The translations under genes were made by a program, and so were the position numbers. The notes below the pieces were generated by a model that worked only from the letters and a program-made list of their open reading frames with translations, did not search any database and was not told the DNA's origin. Shown here in pieces: positions 44,215 through 54,159 of a DNA stretch of 64,000 nt (the first letter of the stretch is position 1; every line of letters begins with the position of its first letter). The stretch is from Posidonia oceanica (taxonomy: Eukaryota > Streptophyta > Magnoliopsida > Alismatales > Posidoniaceae): NCBI GenBank assembly GCA_037176725.1, contig JAZBRS010000049.1, positions 10,186,001-10,250,000 of the forward strand. The letters are read 5' to 3'.

Positions 44215-44294
44215 ATGGGGTGTCTTGTCAACCCTGAGCAGCTGCCTCGCTTCGCTTGACCTCGCTCAGGGAGGGGCATCTGTTGACACCCCAT
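44215..44294 (+). other. Inverted repeat bracketing PPT/LTR junction, element B
   Basis: ATGGGGTGTC at 44215-44224 and GACACCCCAT at 44285-44294 give a 10-bp stem with a 60-nt loop that contains the PPT and the first bases of the LTR. Confidence 0.65.
44268..44276 (+). promoter_or_regulatory. Polypurine tract of element B
   Basis: AGGGAGGGG then CATC, directly before the 3' LTR; identical to element C. Confidence 0.82.
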
Positions 44295-47200
44295 TTTGGC
44301 AGGCTGAATCAATTGGAATCTTCTGGTGGCTTCTGAATCCAAATCTAGATCCAAACCTACACTTTCCTTTTCATCCTTCTCTTCAAATCAAGCCCAAACT
44401 TAACCTAGAATCACACCCATTTCCCAAGCCCAAAAACTACCCAAAAACCATAGGAAAACTCACCATTCCTAACTTAGAAAACCCACCAAAAATCCTTAGA
44501 AATTTCAAACCAAAACCACTCCCAAAAATCCTAGAAAACCTAGGTAAAACTACACTTTTTCAACACCTCAAAACCCTTGCAAAACCTTCCAAAATCCAAA
44601 CCCAAACCCTAGGTCCAACACTCCCAAAATTTCACCTCTTTTCTAAACTTCTAACCCCTTCATTTATCCAAATTATCCTTTTCTCTCTCCTGGATTATTC
44701 TTTTCTCTCTCCTCTCTCTCTCCTTCTTATTCTCCTTTTTTCACTCCCTTCTCTCCCCTTTTCTTGCTTGGCTGTGGGCCCACCTTGTGCATCTCTCTTT
44801 TCTGTATTTTATTTGTATTTTTATTTTATTTTTAGCTTATTCCTTGATTTTCTAAGATTTATTTTTCTTCCACTTCTCTCTTTCTTCTTTACTCCTTCGT
44901 TTCTTCCTTTTCTTTTTCCTTTTCCCTTTCCTTTCCTTCCATCCACTAAATCTTTGAAAAACCCCTAAAAACATTTAAAACTTTTAAACAAAAGAAAGAC
45001 AAATCAAAATCCTAAAAAGAAATAATTAAAAAACTTAAACAAGCAATTAAAAACAAAAACCTAATTAAATCCAACTAAAAAAGAAAACCATGAATGCAAT
45101 CTAAAAATACAAAACAAGTAAAAAGGAAATGCTATAAAATCAAGCAAAAACCAAAACATAATCAAAACAAACCAAAAATAAAAACCCTATTAAAAACAAT
45201 AAAAAACAAATCCTAAAAAGAAAGAAAACAATTAAAAACATTAAGACAAGTAATTAAAAAACACTTAACAAATCTAAAAGAAACAATTCAAAAACTTGAA
45301 ACAATTTAAAAACACTTAATTAAAAACTTAACAAGAAAAAACTTAACTAAAAAATATTAAAAGAATTTAACAAACAAAATCAAAAAGCAATTTAAAAAAG
45401 ACTTAAGGAAAGAATCCTAAAAACTAAAATAAAAAAACTAAAACTCATCCTAACTAATTAAAAAGCAATCCATTAAAAAAAATCCTAATTAAAAATCCCA
45501 ACTTAACAAGAAAAACTTAATAAGAAAAACTTAACTAAAAAACAATTAAAAAAACTTAACAAACATTTAAACAAAATCAAAAACAATTTAAGGAAAACTT
45601 AAATCCTAAAAACTTAAATCAAAACTAAAGCCCTTCTTAATCCTAATTAACTAATTAAAAACAATCATCAAAAACCTAATCAAAAAATCCTAACTTAAAC
45701 AACTACTTTAAAAACATTTTCAAATCCTTTTTCTATTTTTATTTTTATTTCTATTTTAATTTTCTCTTTCTTTTTCTTCCTTTCTTTTCCTACCTTTCTT
45801 CTTCTTTCTTTTTTTAATTTTCCTTTCTCCTTGGTCCGGCCCACCTGGCCCTTCTCTCCTTCCTCTCCTTTCTTTTTTTTCTTTTATTTTTCTCTCCGCA
45901 CAAAGGCTCGGCCCATAGCACTTCTTCTCCTTTTCCCTCCTCCTTCTTCTTCTTCCTCAGACTTCTTCTTCTTCCTGCAACTTCCTTCCCTCCTCTTCTT
46001 CAAATTCAATCTCCTTCCCTCTCGATCACTTCAACAACAGCTCACCCTCCTCCTCTCTCGTCTCTCAACGGATCTTCCGGGGGGCATTTATTGCCCGTCG
46101 CCTCACCGGCCGCTTCTCCATCAGCTCCAGTAATCCTCGCACCGGTGGATTTCAAAATCCACAGCCCATGCAGCTCCGAATCCAGCCCTGATAAAACCTC
46201 ACTTCTCCTCCTCCTTCAACACTTTTGATCCCCTAGAGAGAGAGCACCTGAGAGCAAGCGTGAGAGCCTCCTTCTTCCTCCTCTGAATCAGCATCTTCCT
46301 CCTCTTTCTTTCCACTGAAACCAGCACCTGTTCCAGACCACAAACCACTCCCAATTCCTCCCCCAATCTCACCCAGAATCCCAGCATCACAGCCCCTCCA
46401 TTCGACAGCCAATCCACCCCAGAAATCACCCCGACACTTCCATTTTCCACCACAGAAACCAACTCCATCTTCCCCAGAATTCCCAGCTGCACTGTCCACC
46501 TGATCATCCCAAACTCCACCATCATACTCCCCAGAACACTACCTTTCAAAACCACCCAAGCTTCCCCTCTAACCCTCACCACAGCCGGAATCCCCCACAG
46601 CTAACACCTAGCCACTTTCCAATCCAGAAATCCGATCAACTGCCATCTTCCTTTCCAAGCCCCCACTGACCCACCTAAGCATCCAAAATCCACCACTGAG
46701 GTCCCAGGAGTCCACTGGCGACCTCCACTTGAACCAGAGGGCAGTGTACACCTCCCCCCACCTCCGGCATCCTCTGTGTACCCAATAGAAGCCATTTCTT
46801 CCGTCGGCCATCAGAACTCGCGTTCAAGCGTCCTGGGAGCACCGGAGCGACGCGTGGAGTGAGCACCGTTTCGGGTGTTGCTCCTGTTTCTCGCATCATT
46901 TTGCGTGTTTTATGCTGTTTTCTCTTGCATGTCGCCTGCATTGCTTGGTTTTACCTCGGTTTTGTTTTATTGCCTGCATTTGCATATAGGACAGTGATGC
47001 TTACTGCCTGGAGTTCTCACGAACCAGGGCTCACCCGGTTCGGAACACAGACAGCGTTGCTGAGCACTTAGACTGCACGTTTACTTCCTTGCATTGCATT
47101 CTATTACTTAGAGCACACCTTTGAGCATTTAGATAGGCATTCATTGGCACTTAGGCATTCAAACCTACATTTCCCTGCGTATGCGAGCGTAAGCCTAGAT

Positions 47201-47615
47201 AGACCGATTCTCGGGCGTGTCGGGGGTGCCTAACACCTTCCCCGCACGTAACAGGAGTCCTTGCCCAGTCTTTTGGCCCGTAATGACCATATTGCCCTTA
47301 TCCTAGGTATGAGTCATATCATTTGCATTCATGCGCATCTGTTTTCTTTTGCATTGCCTTGCTTTGCATCCTTTGCTTGGTTTTACATGTTAATTCACGC
47401 ATTTCCCTGGTTTTCCTTGTCTCCCGATAATAGACACGGTGGCGACTCTGAATTATCTTATCTTCTTCTTTTCTTACCTTTTCTCCTCTGTTTTAAGTAT
47501 TTTCGAGTTGAGCCTTCCTCCTCGGACATAGCCGTTAATAATGAACCTGATTCCGATTGGTGCACGCGAGCTTTTGGCAGTGTGCATGGACGATCTGAAC
47601 ACTGGGATTACTACA
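44281..47615 (+). repeat. 3' LTR of element B (3335 bp, internally deleted)
   Basis: Near-identical to the 5' LTR where both exist. It lacks a segment equal to about 33461-35938 (about 2.48 kb; junction at 46862/46863), i.e. the second half of the GC-rich block, the TTGCATTT block and most of the minisatellite. It also has a small ~18-bp insertion near 46675 and lacks ~19 bp equal to 31208-31226. Conserved core at 47176-47262. Ends TACTACA at 47615. Confidence 0.93.
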
Positions 47616-47620
47616 GATAT
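47616..47620. repeat. Target-site duplication of element B, right copy
   Basis: GATAT, identical to 30870-30874. Element C resumes here, just 3' of its pol. Confidence 0.93.
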
Positions 47621-47763
47621 GCCGAAGGAGATAGGAAATGCAAGGATATATGCAGTGATTGCGAGGATGTAGGGGACAAGATAGGAATGCAGGAAGGATG
47701 CACAAGGAGGAGAGAATGCAAAGAGTAGGGTGGAAGAGAATGCTCTGCAAGGCAGGGGCCGGG

Positions 47764-49248
47764 CTATTGATAGTACTTCTTGAGGTAGCATGCGTTGACT
47801 GGCTTTGACTGCCCAATCTAATCCATATCCTCAAGAATCGCTGTGCCGCCTGAGAATGCCTGTTAGACCATAGAGGGGCCACTCCAGTTGGGTCGGAATT
47901 TGCCTCGACCGTCTGGCAGGTGGATGGCTCGCAAGATAAGATCCCCTGGCTGAAAGCTCCTGGGCCGCACCTTTTTCAGGTACGCTCTTGCCATCCGCTT
48001 CTGGTAGCAACGAGCGTTATGCATTGCTTGCAATCTGCGCTCGTCAATCAGGTTGAGCTGGGCGCAGCGGTCCTCGACCCATTCTGCTTCTCGCAGGATT
48101 CGCAGTGATGGGATTTCCACTTCGACAGGCAGCACTGCCTCCATGCCATATGCCAGCGAATAAGGGGTAGCTCTTGTAGAGGTCCGCATTGATGTTCTGT
48201 ACGCCCAGAGTGCGTACAGGAGCTTGTCGTGCCAGTCTTTGTGGGTTTCTGCCATCTTCTTCATTATCTTCACAATGTTTTTGTTGGTAGACTCCACTGC
48301 TCCATTCATCTGCGGCCGGTACGGTGAGAACCTATGATGCTTGATCTGGTGCGTCTGCAGGTATTCTTCGATCCTCTTTGCAATAAAGTTGGAGCCGTTG
48401 TCAGAGATGATTGCATGCAGGACCCCATATCGGATGACAATGTTATTTTTAATGAACCTCTCTGTCACTGCAGCTGTGATCGCTTTGTAGGAGGCTGCCT
48501 CCACCCACTTAGTAAAATAATCTATTGCTACTAGGATGAAGCGATGACCGTTTGATGCAGCAGGGTGTATGGCGTCGATGACATCCATCCCCCAGGTGGA
48601 GACGGGCCATGGCGAGGACATGCTGTGTAGTTCCTGCGGCGGTGCGTGCATAAGATTACCATGGATCTGGCAGTTGTGGCATCTACGCACAAACTGGCAG
48701 CAGTCTGCCTCCATGGTTGACCAGAAGTAGCCTTGCGACATTATCTTCTTGGCCAGCAACACTCCATTCATATGTGGACCGTAAGTCCCTGCATGAACTT
48801 GGAGCATAAGGGTGTCGGCCTCTTGCTTGCTTAAGCAGCGTAGGAGCATCTGGCTGTATGATCTTCTATATAACTGCCCTGCCCCTAACACATACTTTGA
48901 CGCCAGACGCGCCAAAGTTCTTCTATCTGCTGCTGAGGTGCCAGGCGGGTGGCTGCTAGACACGAGGAATGCTTTGATATCACAGTACCAAGGCTGCTCT
49001 TCTGCTGAATCTACCTCCTCTATGCTCATACAGTGCACGGGCTGTTCCATGCATGTAACTGATACATCTACTGCTCGATCCTCAGGTATACTGAGCCAGG
49101 ACGCCAAGGTTGCCAACGCATCTGCATATGCGTTCCTTACTCTATTCATATACGAGAAGCGAATGCTTGTAAACTGCTCTATCAGCTTCAGCAGGTGTTC
49201 GTGATATGGCACTAACTTAGGATCCTTTGTTCTCCAATCGCCATTCAC
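47764..49248 (-). pseudogene. pol: Integrase part of element C pol (decayed)
   Basis: Open from 49248 to 47863 (461 codons). It begins inside the archaeal-type RNase H (YADALA near its residue 40), then the integrase HHCC finger (HAGTYGPH...CHNC), Asp in GMDVID, SDNGSNF and Glu in GAVEST with 35 residues between the last two, and FRPNWSGP. The triad residues are intact. TAA at 47863-47865 and TAG at 47818-47820 (CAG in A) cut off the last ~35 codons; the ancestral stop is at 47764-47766. Closely similar to element A by eye. Confidence 0.9.
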
Positions 49249-49850
49249 TTGGGAATCACCAGCATGGCATCGCCGTGCACATGCAGCTTCTGTGCCTCAT
49301 GCTCGAGCGCGACTTTCAATCCCAAAATGCATGCTTCATATTCTGCTTCATTATTAGTGCATTTGAAGGTCAGCTTCCTTGCAAAGGGGATCATTTGCCC
49401 CTACGGTGTGGTCAGCATCGCGCCTATGCCTCGACCCTTCTTGTTGACAGCGCCATCAAAGTAGAGCTGCCAATGCTCTAAGTCTTCAGGGTCCTCCTCA
49501 GCGTCTTCAATTGTAAAATGGATGTCCTCATCCGAAACTGTGTCTGGAGAGGCTGGTATTCAGGCAAAGGAAAGTCTGCAAGGTGATCTGCCATGGCTTG
49601 GCCCTTCATGGCTCGTTGCATGACAAAGGTGATGTCGTACTGAGACAACAACACTTGCCACTTGATGCATCTGCCTACCATTGCTGGTTTCTGGAAGAGG
49701 AACTTGATGGGGTCATGTCGGCATAAAAGCCGGACTGAATACACCATCATGTAATGCCTCAGCTTCTGTGCAGCCCAGAAGAGGGATAGGTAGGTCTTCT
49801 CCATCGTGCTATACCTGGCTTCGCAGTCATTGAATTTCTTGCTCAGGTAA
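49249..49850 (-). pseudogene. pol: RNase H region of element C pol (decayed)
   Basis: Gypsy-type RNase H end (open 49804-49478, CIKWQVLLSQYDITF) and the start of archaeal-type RNase H (YFDGAVNKKG, NNEAEYEA) are recognisable but lie in different frames. A small indel near 49545 shifts the frame and a TAG at 49401-49403 stands where A has CAA. Another shift near 49250 separates it from the integrase part. Confidence 0.85.
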
Positions 49851-49854
49851 TAAA

Positions 49855-50760
49855 TTACGTGCTCCTTTCTACCAAATTCATCATGCTAGCCCAAGATGGT
49901 GCCCATGGAATGCTGGGTGGTAGAGAGGTAGTGAAGCAGAGGTCTCCCTGGCGTGGGGGGACCAACACAGGAGGCTTGGTCAAGAGCTGCTTAATCTTGT
50001 CAAAGGCGGCTTGGCACTCTTCGCTCCAGCTGATCTGTGCATTCTTCTTCAAGAGCTTGAAGATCGGTTCGCATATAGGCGTGAGCTGTGTAATGAACCG
50101 ACTGATATACTGCAGGCGTCCGAGCAGGCCTCGGACTTCTTTCTCTGTCCTGGGGGGTGGCATGTCCACGATGACTTTTGCTTTCATCGGGTCCACTTCA
50201 ATCCCCCTCTGGCTAACAATGTAGCCTAGGAGCTTGCCAGAAGATACCCCGAATACGCATTTGCTGGGGTTAAGGCGCAACTTGTACTTTCTTAAGCGAT
50301 CAAAGAGCTTCCTTAAGCAGGCAAGATGATCCTTAGGCTCTTTGGTCTTGGCAATCATATCATCTATGTATACCTCAATTTCCTGATGCATGAGGTCGTG
50401 GAAAAGTGTAGTCATGGCCCTCTGATAGGTTGCGCCAGCATTTTTCAGCCCAAATGGCATAACTTGGTAGTAGAAGACACCCCAAGGGGTGATAAATGAT
50501 GTTTTCTCCATATCTTCCTCTGCCATTCTGATCTGGTTATAGTCAGAGAAGCCGTCCATAAAAGAGAGCATCGTGTGCCCTGCAGTGTTGTCGACTAAGA
50601 CGTCAATGTGCAGTAGGGGAAAATCATCCTTGGGACTCGCCTTGTTCAGGTCCCGATAATCGATGCACATGCAGACTCGTCCATCTCTCTTGGGCACAGG
50701 GACGACATTCGCAAGCCACTCAGGGTAAAGGACGCCTTGAGGAAGTTAACACCGTGCTGC
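49855..50760 (-). pseudogene. pol: Reverse transcriptase part of element C pol (decayed)
   Basis: Open 50697-49855 (280 codons) with CIDYRDLNK, MPFGLKNAG (the normal form of the motif altered in A) and catalytic YIDD. A one-base loss near 49950 (GGGGGG where A has GGGAGGG) ends the frame; another indel near 50720 separates it from the N-terminal part. All catalytic Asp residues are present. Confidence 0.9.
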
Positions 50761-52181
50761 TTCAAGATATCCTCTTTGATCATAAGTAGCCACTGCGGTC
50801 GCCATCGCCTTAGCTTCTGCTTTACTGGCCTTGCATCTGGGTCTAAGGGTAGGTTGTGCACAACTATTTCAACGTCGAGGCCAACCATATCCTCGTAGCT
50901 CCAGGCAAAGACAATTGCATACTCTTTCAAGAATGCGATGAATTCTGCTCTAGCCTGGGGCGACAGAAGCGCACTGATATGGACCTCTCTGACTTCTTTT
51001 GCTGTGCCAATGCTGACAACCTCTGTCTCTTCTTCGACATGTAGGTTGGGGCCTTCTGGATCGTCGTCATGGGGCCGGAACTCAGGCGATGGTTCATCAT
51101 TCTCATCTTCGCCTACATCATCCTCCTCTCCATATGCAATAAGTTCCGAGAGAATCTCCTTCTCAAAGGTGGGGTTTGAGATATCGAAGGAGTGTAAGTG
51201 TTCCGCTGCTTGGCCCTGGTGACGCTTCAGGATGGTCACACATATCCGAGTGTTTTTATACTCTCGGCGCGCGACCTCTGTCCTGGCAAGCTCCTCAGTT
51301 GGCTCTGCCTACTCTGACTCTGCTGATTCTGTTAATTCTGCTGTCACTAACTGTACTGGGGCTAACTGTGCTACTGCTTGCTGTGTGGGGGCTACGTATG
51401 CTACTGTTTGCTGCTGTACTGCTGGTGCCTGCTGCGTTACTGCTCGCGTATGTTGTGCCGCTACCGATGCATGTTGTACTGCTGCTACTTGTGCATATTG
51501 CTCTGATATTATAGGTGCATGTTGCTCTACTACTACTGCATATTGCTCTACTACTATAGGTGCATGTTGCTCTACTACTACTGCATATTGCTCTACTACT
51601 ATAGGTGCATGTTGCTCTGCTACTACTGCATATTGCTCTACTACTATAGGTGCATGTTGCTCTACATGGGACTCTGCATGGGGCTCTGCATGGGACTCTG
51701 CATGGGACTCTGCAGCATGGGGCTCTGCATGGGGCTCTGCATGGTGCTCTGCATGAGACTCTGCATGGTGCTCTGCATGGGACTCTGCATGAGACACTGC
51801 ATGAGACTCGCCTACTACTTGCTGTGCTACTGGTGCTACTTGTAGTATTGATGCTGCTGATATTTGCTGTGCTGTTGCATCTGCATGCCCTAGTGTGCTC
51901 ACCAAGGATATATCAGGCCGGCAGCTAATCAGGGTGCTGCCGCCTACTGCATTGTCCAAGTGTAGCATGCGCTGCACAAACCATCGAGACCCATCCCCCG
52001 GCTGCAGGGTGATCAGCTCATCTGGTCTGATGGGTGCCTCGAGCACTAGATCCTCCTCTAGAACCATGATAGAGGGATCTGTGGCCACGGCCTTCCCCTT
52101 CTTCTGTGCAGTCTCATGCTCCGCTACGTCTTGCGCCAGCGACACGAGCTGCTCCTGGAATAACTGCTCCAAGTCTCCCAT
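50761..52181 (-). pseudogene. pol: Linker and RT N-terminus of element C pol, with amino-acid repeats
   Basis: Two pieces in one frame, 52181-51309 and 51239 onward, separated by TAG at 51309-51311 (E-Q-P in A aligns with E-stop-A-E-P). The first piece contains a His-rich HAES/HAEP/HAEH run (about 51665-51810) and four copies of a 14-residue EQHAPIVVEQYAVV unit (about 51490-51660). The second piece holds the acidic GEEDD...SPEFRP stretch and the RT entry (FAWSYEDMVGLD). Element A has no such repeats here. Confidence 0.85.
51490..51815 (-). repeat. Coding minisatellites in element C pol linker
   Basis: A 42-bp unit (plus strand GGTGCATGTTGCTCTACTAC...) is present about four times, followed by 12-15 bp GCATGGGACTCT units about twelve times. 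Unit lengths are multiples of three, so the frame is kept. Confidence 0.88.
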
Positions 52182-52221
52182 AGAGAAATCAATCTGAGCA
52201 TCAGTAGCCGCTCCTGCCTCC

Positions 52222-54159
52222 TCATCCGAGGTAGTAAGCGACTGCCGGACTTGCGGCCGGCCCTAGCCCGACTGCTAGGCTTTCTGTTGCTTGGGGCGTC
52301 TGCTTTGCTGCTGCTGGGTATGCCGCCAAGATCACCGCTGCTACTGGCGGGAAGGCATAGCTGTTCTTCTGAGGGGCCAATGGTTGGGCCGCCATGCTTG
52401 AGGATGAAACGCCGGTGCCCGTGGGTGATAGTGGTGGTCTCCCGGTAGCAGCAGCGAGAATCTTCCGCATAGCAAGATCTACTGAGGTTGACAGCAGTGT
52501 GCCTGACAGAGCTGCCTGGTTTGCTTGTGGCACTGTCAATGATGCGGGCTGAGTCACGCTGTCGCCTGATCCAACTGACTGTGCTGCCGTAGAAGGTGAT
52601 TTCCATGCTGGTGCAGGTGCGGCCATAGGCTGATTGCTGGATAACACCGGAGGGCGTGCTTCTGATTCTGGCGCTGCAGCTGCGACTGTCGGCAACTTTG
52701 GTGATGCTGCAGGAAGAAGGGAAACTGTCAGCCCCGCCCCAGGGTTCGCCAATTCTACTGCTTCATTAGTAAGTGCCAGGCAAACTGACCGGGACGCAGT
52801 CACGCTGAGCTGGTCCTTGCTGCTGGTTGGGGCTGCCTCAACTATACCAGACTCCTCCTCATCTGAGTAGTAGTCCTCGATGCAGACCCATTCTTCTTCT
52901 GGCAGCTGAGAACTTGGGCATGACGCCTGCTGTGCTGAAGCTTCACTGCTGTTAGATTCCAGGATACCTGCACTGGTGAAGTTAGTGAGGTCCTGCGGGA
53001 TGGCCATCCTCTGATCCTTGGGTAGCATGTATTTGTCTTTACTGGACTGCAGATCATATCCAAGGCCTTCAGACTCTCTTCACTCTGCTGCTCTGATTGG
53101 CTCAGCGATTCCCTGGCCATATCGCCCGAGCGGCGCTCCCTTGACATAGCCCCACCTGTGATAGATATTTTTGACCATCTGGAAGGGGTTGCTGTGAACG
53201 GCCAAGGAGTTGACACGTTCAAGATCAGGTACAAAGCTAACCGGCTCACACCGATTAACTCGATACAAAGTAGTTGAAAGTTCAGGGTCAAAAGGGATAG
53301 TATGCGAAGAGATGGGTGCAACCGCCTCGATCCGCTCTTTTTCGAAGTTTTCCGCCATTACAACGATAACATCGTTGCCATGGCGAAACTTGATCATGCG
53401 GTGGAGGGTCGAGGGGATGACCTGATGCTTGTGCAGCCAAGGGTGCCCAAGTAGGAAGTTAAAGTTTGGCTCCAAGTCAACAATGTAGAATTCCACATCG
53501 AAAGTGACCGGGCCAATGATCAAAGGAATAATCAAGATCCCTAGAGCGTCATGATGCGTATTATCAAAAGCTGTCATTCCCTTTATCACCGGAGTGATAT
53601 CCTCGGCTTTGAATCCGAGCCTAGTTGTAGTGCGCAACGGATAGACATTAAGGCCTAATCCGTTATCAACCAGCGATAGGGGAATGCGAAAGTTTTTGTA
53701 TTGCACGGTGACAAACAAGGGTTGGTTATGATTAATCCCGGCCGGAGGCAGCTCATCGCTCGTGAAAGAGATGATCTGCGGCTCCACGATAATGCCAACC
53801 ATGCTCTCCAGGGCGGCGGGTTCTATGGCTTGGGACACATGGGCAGCTTGGAACATTCGGAGAAAAGCCTCACGGTGTTCGGAAGAGGAGTGGATAAGGT
53901 CCCAAATGGAAATATCGGCTTTAACCCTCCTAAGCTGGGAAGTGTTGTCGGTTTTGTGGTGCGGCTTTCTGGCAATAGGAGGGGGTGCTCTGGGAGTTGG
54001 CTCTACTGGGCTAGGTGTAGGGGGTTGGCTTGATGCTGGGGGTGCTGCAGGCTGGCTAACAGGTAGGGGTGTTGCTGGCTGGCTTGCTGGTGGAGGTGCA
54101 GCAGGTGCTAGACGGCTGGGCCTTACCACCGGTGCTGCGGGCTGGTATACCCTCCCCAA
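52222..54159 (-). pseudogene. pro: Protease, G-patch-like and downstream part of element C (decayed)
   Basis: Two open pieces in one frame, 54159-53080 and 53028-52222, divided by TGA at 53080-53082 (CGA in A). The protease motif reads LVDNGLGLNV, so the Gly-Ser-Gly of A is Gly-Leu-Gly, and LLGHPWLH replaces LLGRPWLH. WGYVKGAPLGRYGQGI follows. At the place of the UAG of A the frame is open and runs straight on into the pol linker until a frameshift at about 52200-52225, so in this lineage gag-pro and pol were one ORF. Confidence 0.88.

Larger units (their letters stand above)
30875..47615 (+). mobile_element. Element B: gag-only non-autonomous Tat-like retrotransposon
   Basis: 16741 bp on the plus strand: 5' LTR 30875-36691, PBS 36693-36710, leader, broken gag 37987-40114, about 4 kb of non-coding DNA with hairpin and repeats, PPT 44268-44276, 3' LTR 44281-47615, flanked by GATAT on both sides. 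No protease, RT, RNase H or integrase motif is found in any frame between 40115 and 44280. The layout matches terminal-repeat elements with a gag domain (TR-GAG type), which rely on enzymes of autonomous relatives; A-type elements are the obvious donors because LTR, PBS, leader and 3' UTR signals match. Confidence 0.94.

Noticed and set aside
44225..44968. 247-codon ORF crossing the PPT and 3' LTR start
   Set aside because: It spans an LTR boundary and has no counterpart in the 5' LTR context; composition-driven.
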